Assembly (NCBI GenBank): GCA_037957365.1
Contig: JARHVA010003527.1
Location: 937,501-1,001,500 of the forward strand
Length of the DNA: 64,000 bases
Source: Torreya grandis
Taxonomy: Eukaryota; Streptophyta; Pinopsida; Cupressales; Taxaceae
Direction: 5' to 3'
The notes beneath the pieces are model-generated. The model made no database searches and was not told the DNA's origin. It saw nothing but the letters and a program-made list of their open reading frames with translations. The number at the start of each line of letters is the position of its first letter. The stretch's first letter is position 1. Positions 23,280 through 35,442 of the stretch are shown piece by piece. Both the position numbers and the translations under genes were made by a program.

Positions 23280-25600
23280 TTTAAGCAACCTAAATAAGTG
23301 CATAATCATCATAATTTGGTATATGCAATCAACCATATTTTGATCAATATGTTTATTTTCTACCTCAACATCACACTTATCAAGAAAATAATGTTTATGT
23401 ACTCCCCCAAGTGGCCCTCAAAGATCCTATCAAAATTATCATGGACTTTGTCCTCCTCCCACCCCTACATATGACCAAGGTTAAACTCCTTTGCATTTAA
23501 ATCAATCTTCTAATTTCCCTTATCCAGACTAGGCTTATCCTATTACATCCTTGTCAAGAGTCAAGAAAGCATTATCAATTTATATTTAGTTGATAAGGGA
23601 GATTGGCAAGGGTTTGGAGTTTTCTCCAGTCATCCCTATCTATATTTTATAAAATGAAAGGAGTGTTCTTCAATTTGTCAAGAATACATGGTTACTTTGT
23701 GAGGGTAAACAATGGTCATCTTATGGGAATAAGTACTTATCAATTATGAGAAGCATGATCCAAAATGAAAATGGTGTGTTGATATATTATGAAGATTAGA
23801 GGCTCATTTGGATCAGTCTTATGTTCCCTCTCCCCTCCAAGATCCTCAATCTCAACCTTTAAGAGTTCTTGAGCAGCCCCCTCGTCAGCCTTGTCAAAGT
23901 CCATCCTTATCAAAACTCAAAGAGGTAATACTAAACCAAGATAGAACAATCATGAAAATAAATTAGGGGATTAAACTTGGTCAAAAATTCCCCATTCATG
24001 CCATGGAGGGGATAAGGATATTTATGGATGAGTTTTGGAAGGTGTGGGCATACATTTAAGGTTGGGTATTATCCATTGAAAAAGTGTTTGAGAAGAAGGA
24101 GAAAGAGTATGTCAAACTTGAGGTAAGTAGTTTTCACTCTCCCACCCCTATGCTCATTCCCACTCAGGAACATGAATCCATTCCATCATGGATCTCTTCT
24201 AACATATTTGAACCTAGATATGCATGTCCCTCACTTGTGAGACCACCTTATCCTATAACCATTTAAAATAAATAAAATGTTTTTGTTTCCTAATCATTTC
24301 AATCATGGAAATCAATTTAGAAGGGAATAAATAAGAAGGAAGAAGCGTTGGTTGCAGAGGTCCAAACACTAGTTGAAGAGCCACCAAAGAAGCCATTCAA
24401 AGTCCGTAGTTATAAGTATACTCTCTTAAGTTGCAAGTAAGGTGAACTTCTTCACCCTCCCACCATATCCCTCTTAGAGGAAAACCCTATTCTATAAAGG
24501 ATAGAGGAGGAGCTTGTAGTCATAAGTGAACCTGAAGAGGACAACACAAGTGTATATGATGAGGAGATCATGATAGGAAGCCCACTTCATAGGGGAAAGC
24601 ATGTTTTAGATTTCAAATTATAGGATATTGATTAAAATAAAGAGGAAGACATTCATAAACCTATTATGGAGTTCAAGGTTAGATCAAGCAACTTAGAAGA
24701 TCAATGGCATAATTTGTGCTCTACTTTCTTGAGTGAAATAGAACAACTTAGTGTTGAAAACTTGCTTGAAGAGGACAATCCTCAAGATTAAACTGGGGTA
24801 GACCTTGAATGTAATAATAAAGTTCCATTATGCATATATGAAGAAGAGGATCAAAACTAAGTGCTTTAGGTTGGTCCACATCAAGATGAGGTGTCTGTTG
24901 AAGATAACCCTGATATGTTGGAGCTAGAGGGAAGAAAATCAAACCTTGAGAAAGATAAATGCGATGTCTCAAACCTTGGAAGGTCAAATCAACCCTCATT
25001 TATATTTTAAGAATAAGATTAAATCTTGAGTGAGGTTGATGAAAGAGACATCTCAAATTCACAAGAGATGCAGTTTGAGAAGCATACTAGTGAATATCGT
25101 AAAGAGTTATGACAGTGGTTCAATGCTATAACCAAAGATTTTGAAGAGGCTAAGATATATGTCCTTATTATAAGAACCCATGAACATGCTAATCTAAGAA
25201 TGATCAGTCTTAATTTTCATAAGGACAAGGGGGAAAGATATGGTCTTTTTGAACCACCAAATGAGCCAAGTGTAGTTGCTCCCAAGAGCCTTAATGAAGT
25301 CTTCATACAAGGCTCTCTAAAGGGTGATGAGAAACATCAAACAAGTGCTCCTATAGTCCAACATGAACCAAGATTGGAACACTTGGACCAGTATGTCTAC
25401 ATTAGATACATGTTTCTTCTATTTCATCCATTGGAGAGCACCTAAAAAGGATTTGCCATCAAGCTTCTTGGTTTACCATTTTTGGTACCTCCAAAGCAAG
25501 GTATTTTTCATCTTGGTTTGTTACAAGTGAATGATATTCAAATTTTTTCATTTGACCCAAGAGGGAAATACTTATAAATTTCGACCTTGTATATATTAGA
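23280..25600 (+). pseudogene. F2 internal ORF, acidic, function unknown
   Basis: A plus-strand frame broken by many stops. The first part (23,280-23,700) is Tyr/Pro-rich. The middle (24,480-25,080) is strongly acidic (for example EEELVVISEPEEDN and DEEIMIGSPL). The last part (25,200-25,580) includes PPNEPSVVAPKSLNEV and a Leu/Phe-rich end. No gag core, protease, RT or integrase motif was found. The general order, aromatic-rich start then acidic body, also appears in the internal region of the 46,687-58,802 element, so this is probably an element-specific protein and not foreign DNA. Nothing is known of its role. Confidence 0.45.
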
Positions 25601-25765
25601 GTAGATTTAATGCACATTTTTTTAGTAAGTTATCTATTTTTTATTTCCTCCAAGTGCCTACATGAACTTATCTTTGTTTTCCTTAGTTGTCCTTATTTAT
25701 TCAAGAGGAGTTATCTAGAGGGGAAGCCTTATATTATTTCATGTTAGCTAAGATAAAAGAAAGGA

Positions 25766-25845
25766 GACTCCAAGCCCAATAGATTAGAAAATATAAATGG
25801 TTTGGGTTCTCAAGCATAGAAAACATGCTTCCCTATGAATCACCA
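25766..25845 (+). other. tRNA-Arg-like sequence next to F2 3' LTR
   Basis: Begins GACTCCAAGCCCAATAGATT, close to the start of plant tRNA-Arg, and ends GAATCACCA, which is what a tRNA-Arg 3' end (GAGTCG plus CCA) would become after two G-to-A changes. The CCA is 4 nt before the LTR start, as in the copy at 53,939. It holds an AAGCAT/ATGCTT hairpin in its second half. Cloverleaf pairing is poor, so it is a relic or a structural mimic and not a gene. Confidence 0.5.
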
Positions 25846-25849
25846 AATA

Positions 25850-28560
25850 TGTTAGCTAATTTTATCCCACATACCAATCTTATGCCTAGATAGTTCAGCT
25901 GAGTAGAGTTCATAGTTGACCAAATGATCAAATGACATGAGTAGAGTTTTAGATGGAATGATTAGACCAAAGGATTAGAAAGAGGTCAAGGATTACAAAA
26001 TGAAAATGACTAGAAGGTTCCCATGGTGATCATGACCTTCATGGAAATAAATAAGGTTTCAAAGATCTTAGAAACTCATTTTAAGCCTTGAAATTTCTTG
26101 CACAAGTCTAAATTAACTAGACCATCATGGCATGCCACAGAAATAAATAAGTCAATTTATTTGTGATTTTAATAAGTTTACCTGGAAAGCCTCTCAACCT
26201 AAAGGATCATGTTTACATAGTATTCTTCATGACTTGATCATCCTTTGCAAATTTCATGTCTTGATGATCTTGTTATCTCAAGATATACATCTTCAAAGTT
26301 AGACTTGTAGAGTGAAATGTGTGTGGGGATGTCAAGTTAAAGTTATGATAATTAACCATTGGGATTTAAAAATACTTAAATATACATGCAGATGTTAAGT
26401 TTAAGATTCATGAAATAGTCATTTGAATTTAAATGATCAAATATCAATTATCAAACTTTAATCATATCATGAATATCATTGGTGCACATTGACTAATAGT
26501 GTCAGTGGGTCCTAAAGATCCAATGATGTACATTTGATCATGCATAAAATATCAATGGTGAGCATCAAGTCAAAAATTCAAAGGATCTCTAGGTGAATTT
26601 TAAAGTTAAAAATGTCTAAATCTTAGGATCAAAGATCAAATCTAATGGCACATAATAACTATAGTGTTAGTGGCCCTAAGTAGATCAATGGTATATGATC
26701 CAACATGAAAAGAAAATCAACAGTGAGTGATGATTTAAAAGGTTAGTGGATCTTGAAGATCAATACATAGGTGAAAAGTGTCTTAATCATGTTAGACGAG
26801 CAAAATATCTATGGTTCACATTCATTCATATAGATAAATATTAGTGGTTCACATGTAAGCTGAGAATCTAGATCCAATGGTGCACAAACAAGTTGATTAA
26901 TGGTCAATAAAAAATTTGAAGACATGAGATTGTGATTTGAGGTCAAAACATAGCTTAAAGTTGAACCAAAGAATATTTTTAGGGATCAAAGGTCGCCATT
27001 AGAAATTGATCAAACACATAAAGTAGATAACCATATAGTTAAGATGTCTATGATGAAGTTCTATTGTCATTAAATTTTGGTCTCAACCTCTAGTTTGAAG
27101 AATTTGAACTTATAAAGCCTATCTTTTGGGGTTGTATAATTGTTCTACAACTATGATCATTGATATTTAAATAATATGTATGTAAATAATGATTTCTCAT
27201 CTTATTTAGGTTTCAAAGGTAGAATAGGTGTATTTTATACCTAATAGAGATCAAGAATGAGGATATGTAGTCTATAGGTCTTCATCGATATAATAGCTAT
27301 ATGAAAACCAATAAATGAGATTGGTTTTCAATCTATAGTGATACATATGCTTAGATATTGAAGCGTAGATATGAATAGTTATGAACAAGTGTATCATATT
27401 TAACATAGCTATGGCCTTTATAATTAGGTACCTATAGCCACTAAAGTAAAACATAAGCATGGCTCTATTATATTTAGGATATGAATATTTTTCCCATATA
27501 ATAAATCCAAGTGGAAAATAGAGTGGAAGTTCAAGGAGCAATTTTGGGGATTAGAAAAATCAATTAGATCATTAATAGATTTCATGGTGTCTAAGGGTTC
27601 TCCTCCATGGTAAAATCATGACTCATCAAATACAGAACACACTCTTGTCTTTGAGTGCATATTTCTCATCCAATGAAAAGACATTAAAGATTATTGGAGC
27701 TAATGTAGGCTATTTTGTTTATGATGCATTAACCCTGATTTGATCAAAATATGGTGTAGTATTCCTTGAAAGGTGGTAGCTCATTTAATGATCTTAGATC
27801 ATGTGTTCCCTCTCTCTCTCTCTCCCCTTTCTCTATATCACTCCATTATTTCACTTTGTAAAGCTCTCTCTCATATTCTAGACTCTCACAAGGACTCTTT
27901 GATCTTGAAGAGTAGGGGACTCTTTGAGATATTACAAGATATTCTCCTCTTGATTAGCCAAAACCTTATCAATCATTTGTAATAATTGCATCTTGATTAA
28001 ATAAAGACTTTATTTACTTATCTCTTACTTTGAATCACTTTTTAGTGAGTTTTTCATGATGTCATTGTGTGAAGGATAATTTTCCTCATCCACTGTCCTC
28101 ATTTCTAACCTCTTTTAGGGTGTTTTCAAGCTATCTATAGGTCTAGATTAGTGTTCTTTTTTCCATTGATGCACACTCTTAGTGAGTCTTATAAATCATC
28201 TTTATTTGCATTCATTACTTACTAAACCTAGTCTATGAAACACTTATGAATTAGCTTGATTTTGAATTTGTGTGAGCTATTATTATTTTCTATAGATCTA
28301 GTGTGGGTTGAAATTTATGGGACTCTTCCATTTTTATTTGGTACATCAACTTATTAAATTTATTAGGATATTTTTCCCCCTTCTATTTATTTTCCCTATG
28401 TAAACATTAGTTTAGGTGATACATGAAGAGAAAATTGGCCTTCTCTAGAGGTTCAGCCCCAACATAGGTTACCCATAGCCTAGGGTTGTCCCAATTTTAT
28501 GACAAGGAATTGAGGAGCTTAAATAAATCTTCCATAAGGGTGAAATTATATGTCATAACA
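25850..28560 (+). mobile_element. F2 right LTR
   Basis: A 2,711-bp LTR from TGTTAGCTAATTTT to GTCATAACA, followed by the target duplication TGTCA. It is uninterrupted and matches both parts of the left LTR with clear divergence, so F2 is older than its copia passenger. Confidence 0.85.
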
Positions 28561-28935
28561 TGTCATAAGAGATTACATTTTCCTTATTATTTTCATCATA
28601 CTCATTAAATATACTTTCTAAGGTCACAAATCCCTCAAGTATCTTATTTTTTCTCTGCTACATAATCTGATCATCAAACTATTCTTGGAGTCTCTTTTGA
28701 TTTCTTGAGGAAAACTTAGCTTCATTTTGCAAGAAGTATGCAATATGTTTGTTACTATCAAAAACATTCCAAGAAAACTTATTATCAGGTAAGGAATGTT
28801 TGACAATGATACTAATGTGATATTTTTTCCCTCCTCTTTTATGGCAGTTGGTGTATCAAATTATGCTCTTATGGCAGCTAGTCTATTAGCATGATTATTT
28901 TTCTCCCTTGGGACTGATTGTATGTTGAATGGATT
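28561..28935 (-). pseudogene. Linker before reverse transcriptase of minus-strand gypsy element
   Basis: After the RNase H this minus strand encodes VPREKNNHANRLA, then LPDNKFSWNVFDSN and LEGFVTLESIFNEYDENN, ending at the F2 insertion. The G-x-V-T-L-E-S-I-F block is the landmark of the linker that precedes RT in plant gypsy elements with an upstream archaeal-type RNase H. The RT palm should follow but is missing: the next host sequence, on the far side of F2 at 15,434, is already the RT thumb. Confidence 0.7.
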
Positions 28936-29310
28936 GAATTATTTAATAAAGTCCCATACCCTATTTTTATATGACTTGAGCAAAGGATTATTATCATAAA
29001 TCATACTCCTAACTTTATGCACAACCAATCCACTATCTCCATATACTTGCAAATTCTTGATTCCATTTCTCCTTGCCCATTGAAGGCCATAAATCAAACC
29101 TTCATACTTATCCACATTACAAGTGCAAATAAAATGGAACCTATATGAATCATAGTATTGTACTTTATATTGGGAAACCAAAATAACACCAACTCTTCCA
29201 ATTTTACTTCTTAATCCATCAAAAAACATTTTCCATATCTCATCATCCTCACCTTCTTCTTTAATAAGTAGAGCTATTGGTATTCCTTCTTCATGTATTG
29301 AATACACTCT
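28936..29310 (-). pseudogene. Archaeal-type RNase H (aRNH) relic
   Basis: An open frame of 122 codons read from 29,307. It keeps the RNase H acidic residues in order: FFDGLRSKIG (first Asp), DKYEGLIYGLQWA (Glu) and VYGDSGLVV (second Asp), with HKVR after it. This is the extra RNase H acquired by some plant Ty3/gypsy lineages, distinct from the retroviral-type RNase H at 14,702-15,439. Here it lies between protease and the RT linker and so upstream of RT. The catalytic residues look intact although the element is dead. Confidence 0.82.
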
Positions 29311-29449
29311 TAAATAAATTTCCTTAATGAAATAATAAGTGTCATGCTCATAATTATTAGTAATATATTCAGCAAGAAAAAAATGCCTTCAAGCTTGGAA
29401 GAGATACCATCATCCACAATAGAATCTTTTTCCTCATTGATTACATAAT

Positions 29450-29850
29450 TCAAATTTGAACTTGTTTCAACATAGAACTCAATGTGAAACATCAAAAGAG
29501 CATGAGTTATTATTGTTAAATTTGATCCTTATATTTTATTGAAGTATAATAAGTACAAATCAACTGAGAGATATCCCTCTATCTTGGCTATAAAATCTCT
29601 TGAAAGGCAAATTACATAATGAGCAGGAAGGTCTACAACAATAATGTCTATAAGGATGGGAAAACTAGGAAAATCCTAGAGGAAAACCTTCAAGTTTTTG
29701 ATCAAAACTATTTTATTTTAAGGTTTACCATATAATTGAAGCATTCCTTTTCTATGGGATTCTTATTTTAGGTCCAACTTATCAGATACAACCTTGGGCA
29801 TGACTGATGTAAAAGCACCACTAAGAACTATGCAATTATGGACTAGTTTA
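29450..29850 (-). pseudogene. Ty3/gypsy aspartic protease relic
   Basis: The minus strand reads LSGAFTSVMPKVVSDKLDLK at about 29,840-29,780, where the Asp of the D-S-G-A active site has been lost, then EDFPSFPILIDIIVVDLPAHY, CLSRDFIAKIEGYLSVD and YFNKI with SNLTI. The second part matches the C-terminal half of plant gypsy proteases of the type followed by an archaeal RNase H. There are several stops. The segment 29,850-30,430 between gag and protease is too eroded to read. Confidence 0.65.
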
Positions 29851-30433
29851 TCACCCACTATGAGAGTGAGGTGGAAATGTGGAGGATTAATATATTTGGT
29901 ATATGTTTAAACAATGGTGTTAGGGGAATTTTTAAGAAAAAAATGACCATGAATTTAAATTTAAGGTGAAATACTAGTAGGGATAGTGGATAGTTATATT
30001 TGTAGGAGCTCTTTTTGGCCAAGCATATGAAGGACATCCCAAAGGGAAATGAATGTCTTGGTATTATTTAATTAGTCTAAAATATTTATATCATATATAC
30101 CTAACTTTTATTGGGTACTTTTATGTAAGGAAGTGCTTGAAACTTTAGGATTTGATTTGTTTTGAGCAATCCTTCCAACATTCTAATTTGGAGGATGTGT
30201 AGGATTGTTTGGGACTGTCATGCATAGAGTCATGCCTTGTTGCCTTGTAGGAGGATTGGATAAAATTTTAGAAACATTATTATCACCTCTCAGTTAATTT
30301 ATCTTGGATATAGTGTTGTATAAAATATAATTTACTTGATTGAGCACAAAAGTGTCCTTAATTAGGAAGTTGGTGAAGATCTCTCCTTAAGTTTATCCAC
30401 CTTTACTTGTTTGCATCATGACTTCATATTTAA

Positions 30434-31440
30434 CTAATATGGGAGTAGTGTCTCCTCTATGAGAAAATATATATTTATCTCCACCCTCATTGGCATCCAT
30501 GAACTGGCCTTATTTCTAGTTTTTACCTTGCACCAAGTTACTATGCATCGATACCATCTCTCTTGTGTTGGATGCAGAATTAGGATTGTACACATTGGTA
30601 GGCCTATTGAAGTTAGGCTACCCTTGACCTCTTCCTCTCCCATATTATTAACCATATTACCATTTTTATGGATAAATTTTTTTATAGATACCTTTTTGCC
30701 TATTGGATTACCTAGTTTGATCCTCTAAGGCTAGGAATCTTGCTCTCCAATCAACGTCATATTTTGCCTTCTTAAGAGCAGTCTTAGTATTGAAATTATA
30801 ATTAGTAATTTTAGAAATACTTGGAGTGGAAATAATAATATTAGGAATCAAGGGCATATACACTTTAGGAGGTATTTTTATAGCTTGAATGAGGCCATTC
30901 TCAGCTCTAATGGTAAGTTCTTGTGCTTCAGGAAGAGTGCAACCACCCATGGATTGAAGCATGATACTAATATTAGTACTAAGGATTATAAAGTATGTAG
31001 GAAAGATAAAAATATTAGGTGGTTTCATGGGAGGAGGAAATCTATACCAAGTCTTTTGAAACCTCTCATTTAATTCATGCATTATTTCCTTGGGACCTAT
31101 TTTGATCGCATTGAGCTGATGTATGAGGGAAGTATGGTCACTTTCATCTTTAAATATTGAATTTATCAACACTCCAAATTCATCCCATGATGTGATGCAT
31201 CCACTGGGTAAGTTCATATACCAATCAAGTGATTTCCCTCTAAATGACATGTCAATGAGTCTAATTTCAATATTCTCCTTAGTAACATATCTCTGATGTG
31301 TTCACTAGTTGTGACATGACTTTCACTATTAAATGTAGGCACACTCTTTATGGAATTAGGAAGAATGTCATTATATGATTGAAGGTGAATTTTATTTATA
31401 GTATTAAAGTTAGGAAAGGCATGCTACCCAGCCATTTTTT
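30434..31440 (-). pseudogene. Ty3/gypsy gag relic
   Basis: Read from about 31,440: AFPNFNTINKIHLQSYNDIL, then from 31,250 an open frame of 180 codons with MSFRGKSLDWYMNLPSG, SWDEFGVLINSIFKDESD, LIHQLNAIKIGPKEIMHELN and RFQKTWYRFP. These are the core blocks of Retrotrans_gag. IMLQSMGGCTLPEAQ follows. The frame then runs on through stops to about 30,434. Gag would form the particle. It is followed in the same orientation by protease and RNase H, giving the normal order for the element. Confidence 0.85.
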
Positions 31441-31947
31441 CTTCAATATCTTCAATTTATTCAATCTCTTCACTTTCTTAGATAGCAAAATCTTCTTGAT
31501 CTTAAAAGGATAGATTAGGTTGAGGGTATTTGATATGGTATTGATATTAAATATATGTATAAATACCCTTAAGGTAGGGAAACACCATATAATACTCTTT
31601 TAGGAAGGAATAACTCCACAATGTCTCTTCGAGGGGACAACCTCCAATATCCTCTTACAATATAAGACTCAATGCTTACTTGATATCTTTACCATGATAA
31701 TCATCTCCTATACATATATACATCTATCTAAACCATGGATGGGTAACTTTCTAATCCCAATGTAGGCTAACCATTACCCAATATACTACTTCCATAAGTT
31801 ACTCTATTATCCTAATATATCATACCCATATAACTAACTAAGGGGATGTGTGCCACATGTTGGAATCTCCATCAACCCATATACATTAATATATCATATC
31901 CATAGGCACATAACATTACTTCCATCCTTGACATGTTTCATCCTTGA
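31441..31947. other. Unclassified segment with a TATA-like motif
   Basis: Holds the start of the gag leader and a possible promoter motif (GTATAAATACCC near 31,556). No terminal repeat or coding signal could be assigned. Confidence 0.3.
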
Positions 31948-32385
31948 AACATAGGAAGAAACCAAATAATGAGTGTGCTTCAAATCATTGCACACTTGTC
32001 TCCAATCTCAATCATCTAGACATCCATATGTGATCTTGGTAGGTGATAGCTCTCTAAGATTGTTTCCAAATTCCCTTGTGCTCTTCTATTTGTATTTATG
32101 ATCGTAATTATACTACTTTGGTGTCCAATCATAATTATTCCTCTTTTTATTCCATGTACCATATTATGCTATGCTACTCTGATTCCAACCATGACCACAG
32201 TAGGTATTATTCCATGCATAGTCATAGTGATTTCCCCATTCATTCCATGTGCCATAGTATTTTTTATTTGGATTCCATGAATATCTATAATTATTGGAAT
32301 TTTAATTTCCTATATAGATAAAATGATTATTTTTATGACACTTCCTCACCTGGTTCCATGATTATTTCCTCTCATGATGATGCGG
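31948..32385. repeat. Direct repeat of about 437 bp, left copy
   Basis: Begins AAACATAGGAAGAAACC and matches 33,111-33,545 nearly throughout. Read on the minus strand it encodes an Asn/Tyr/Trp-rich segment (YGTWNEWGNHYDYAW and similar), so it may be a duplicated piece of a gag-like ORF. No TG..CA ends are present, so it is not an evident LTR. Confidence 0.75.
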
Positions 32386-32571
32386 ATGTTTATATACCTC
32401 AACGTTTTCCAATATTTTGACCTTATCCATCTTTGCTTCTATCTCTTCCACCTTTTCCTTCTTTGTCTCCTGAGTAGATGAAGTGTTCATTTGTAGTGTG
32501 TCTTTATCTATATCATCTGAATCTTCATCATGATATTCATCACCTGTTTCAATCTCATCCTCATGATCTAC

Positions 32572-32997
32572 CTAGATTGTTATTGGTGCCTTTTTCACTA
32601 TGATATCTTGTAAAGTGATCTTCTTTTTCTTATACCAAAACTTCATGAACTTTTTCTGAACATTAATATTCACTGTTCCCAAAGTCTCTAACCATGGATA
32701 TCCTAGAACTATATCCACATCATCCATATCTAAATCATAAAAATCCGAATGCAAAACATATTTTTCCAAAATGATCTTTAGATCTTCAAACATTGAAATA
32801 TTATTACCATCTACTTCAACCTCTTTGATATTCTTTTCTTGAACATGTAGATGTTTGGACACATTCATGTTGATGAAGTTATTCTTACTGGTAGGGTTTA
32901 TGGACACCACAACCCTTTTCTTTTGAATGCATCCATAAAATTGAAAAATTGACTCAAATTTATTTGGAGCCAAATTATTTGAACCCTTATCATCCAA
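32572..32997 (-). pseudogene. Aspartic protease-like ORF between direct repeats
   Basis: An open frame of 141 codons. It begins with FQFYGCIQKKRVVVSINPTS, where the active-site D-S-G has been replaced, and continues with NFINMNVSKHL, DVDIVLGYPWLETLGTVNIN and FMKFWYKKKKITLQ. The I-V-L-G-x-x-W-L-x-x-L-G-x-V block is the landmark of chromovirus-type proteases (RVP_2). It is in a different position and orientation from the other protease relics, so it belongs to another element fragment. The upstream side is a GAA-type microsatellite. The downstream side encodes an acidic tail up to about 32,400. Confidence 0.7.
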
Positions 32998-32999
32998 TT

Positions 33000-33100
33000 A
33001 TTCTTCTTCTTATTTTTCTTCTTCTTATTCATCTACTTCTTCTTCTTCTTCTTCTTCATCTTCTTATTCTTCTTCTTATTCTTCTTTTGTTTGCTTCTTC
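33000..33100. repeat. TTC/TTCTTA microsatellite
   Basis: A run of TTC and TTCTTATT units on the plus strand, read as Glu/Lys/Asn-rich on the minus strand upstream of the protease-like ORF. Confidence 0.9.
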
Positions 33101-33110
33101 TTCATCCCCA

Positions 33111-33545
33111 AAACATAGGAAGAAACCAAATAATGAGTGTGCTTCAAATCATTGCACACTTGTCTCCAATCTCAATCATCTAGCCATCCATATGTGATCT
33201 TGGTAGGTGATAGCTCTCCAAGATTATTTCCAAATTCCCTTCTACTCCTCTATTTGTATTTATGATCATAATTATACTACTTTTGTGTCCAAGCATAATT
33301 ATTCCTCTTTTTATTCCATGTACCATATTCTACTGCCCTACTCTGATTCCAACCATGACCATAGTAGGTATTATTCCATGCATAGTCATAGTGATTTCCC
33401 CATTCATTCCAAGTCCCATATTATTTTTTATTTAGATTCCATGCATATCCATAATGATTAGAATTTTTATTTCTTGTATAGATAAAATGATTATTGTTAT
33501 GACACTTCTTCACATGGTTCCATGATGATGCCTCCAATGATGATG
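33111..33545. repeat. Direct repeat of about 437 bp, right copy
   Basis: The counterpart of 31,948-32,385, lying 1,163 bp further right. Its right end meets the start of the chromovirus coding region near 33,545. Confidence 0.75.
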
Positions 33546-35442
33546 AGGAAGAGATAGAGGAGGTACCTAAAAATTCCCAACCTACAATCTCTTATCACGC
33601 ACTTATAGGTATTATCACTCCAAAAACTCTTAAGGTGGTGGGTTTCCTCAAGAAATAGAAGGTGACAGTGTTGATTGATTCAGGGAGCACACATAACTTC
33701 ATCAACCATAAGTTGGCCACTCGATTGAATTGTTTCATCTACCCAGTACCAAAATTTCAAGTCATGATTATAGATGGTGGCACAATTAATTGTTTAGGAA
33801 AATTCCATAGTATTAAGATTGTTATTTGTGAGTATAATCTCAATTCTCCTATGTTTTCTATTCCCATGGGTAACACAGACATTGTTTTCAGAGTCTAATG
33901 GCTCACAACCTTGGGTATTATTGACATGAACTTCCAAGAAATATTCATGCACTTCCATTCTGAAGGTAGGAAAATTGAACTAAATGGATTATAGGCAAAA
34001 TCTCCATAATTGGTTAGTTCACATCAGATGACCAAGATACTGAAAAAGGGGGCAAAGGGAATTATTGCATGATTATGATCCATAGAAGTTCAAACCACAC
34101 AAACATCTACACATCCTGATCTACAAATGATTCTTGATGACCACACATCTATTTTTGGGGCCATGCCAAAAGGACTACCACTAATAAGAGAACATGATCA
34201 TGCCATTCAACTACTTCTAGGCAGTCAACCACCAAATATCAAACCATATAGATATCCATATGCACAAAAGAGTGAAATCAAAAAAATGGTCCATGAGATG
34301 CTAGAGGTAGGGATCATCAAGCATAGCCAAAGTGCATATTCATCACCAGTGGTCATGGTGTGAAAGAAGGATGACACATGGAGGATGTGCCCAGATTATA
34401 GGGAACTCAACAAGTACACCATCAAAGATAAGTTTCCTATTTCATTAATTGATGATTTAATTAATGAGTTGCATGGTGCTAATTATTTCAAAAAATTAGA
34501 CCTTCGCTTGGGGTACCATCCAATTATAATCAAGGATGAAGATGTTCATAAAACTACTTTAAGAATGCATGAGGGCCATTATGATTTTTTGGTAATGCCC
34601 TATAGCCTTACAAATGCACCATCTAATTTTTAGAGCTTGATGAACACTATTTTTAGGCCTTTTTTAAGGAAGTTTGTGTTGGTTGTCTTTGATGACATAT
34701 TGATTTATAGTCAGACATGGGAAGCACATCTACAACATGTGAAAAAGGTGTTGATAGTTTTGGAGAAACATTAGCTTTATGCAAAGCCATCCAAATGTGC
34801 TTTTGGAGTACAAGAGGTAGAGTACCTAGGTCACATTATTTCCCATAAATGTGTCGAATTTGATCCTCTAAAGATCAAAGATATGATGGAATGGTCCATG
34901 CTAAAAACTCTCAAAAACCTTAGGGGGTTCCTAGGACTAACAAGTTACTACCAAATATTTGTGAAAGGTTATGGTATCATAACAGCTCCACTCACTGCAT
35001 TGCTAAAGAAGGATGCCTTCCATTGGAATGATGTTGTCACCAAAGCATTTGAAAAACTAAAAGTAGCTATGTGCACCACTCTAGTTTTGGCTACTCCAAA
35101 CTTCTCAAAGACATTCACTATTGAATGTGATGCTTCCGGATTTGGGTTGGGAGTGGTACTAATGTAGGAAGGAAGACCCATTTCATTTGAGAGTCATATA
35201 TTCAAAGGTAAGAATCTACATAAACTTGTTTATGAGAAAGAAATGATGGCTATCATTCATGTAGTTAAACAATGGAGACCCTATCTGATGGGTAGACACT
35301 TTAAGGTGAAAACTGATCATGATAGTCTCAAATACATTTTGGAGCAAAGATTATCATCTGAGGAACAAAAAAAGTGGGTAACCAAAATGTTGGGTTATGA
35401 TTTTGAAATCATCTATAATAAGGGTAAAGATAATGTAGTAGT
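33545..35442 (+). pseudogene. Chromovirus protease, reverse transcriptase and RNase H relic
   Basis: One reading frame is kept over the whole stretch, interrupted only by in-frame stops (for example 34,361, 34,631, 34,772 and 35,165). Protease: LIDSGSTHNFI at 33,670 with the active site intact. [49 protein letters not shown] and FDDILIYS at 34,688-34,711 with both catalytic Asp residues. RNase [19 protein letters not shown] and KVKTDHDSLKY. These are Ty3/gypsy chromovirus hallmarks. The 5' LTR and gag are missing. At 35,443 a copia element interrupts the frame, which resumes at 41,885. Confidence 0.92.
35438..35442. repeat. Target-site duplication GTAGT, left
   Basis: GTAGT directly precedes the copia element and recurs at 41,885-41,889 after it. 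Both copies fall in the same chromovirus codons. Confidence 0.92.

Larger units (their letters stand above)
15440..28560 (+). mobile_element. F2: non-autonomous large-LTR retrotransposon
   Basis: Two LTRs (left 15,440-15,846 plus 20,869-23,149, about 2,688 bp once the nested copia element is removed; right 25,850-28,560, 2,711 bp) flank a 2.7-kb internal region. A 5-bp target duplication TGTCA is exact. The internal region has a primer-binding site, a degraded acidic ORF and a tRNA-Arg-like block, but no protease, RT or integrase, so it depends on enzymes from elsewhere. This fits the class called large retrotransposon derivatives (LARD). It inserted into the pol region of a minus-strand Ty3/gypsy element. 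Shared U5, primer site and tRNA-like block tie it to the 46,687-58,802 element. Confidence 0.8.

Noticed and set aside
24748..24999. Minus-strand 83-codon frame in the F2 internal region
   Set aside because: It opposes the acidic plus-strand frame and has no motif. It looks like an antisense shadow.
32949..33197. Leu/Ile-rich open frame over the microsatellite
   Set aside because: It results from translating TTC/TTA repeats and is not a membrane protein.
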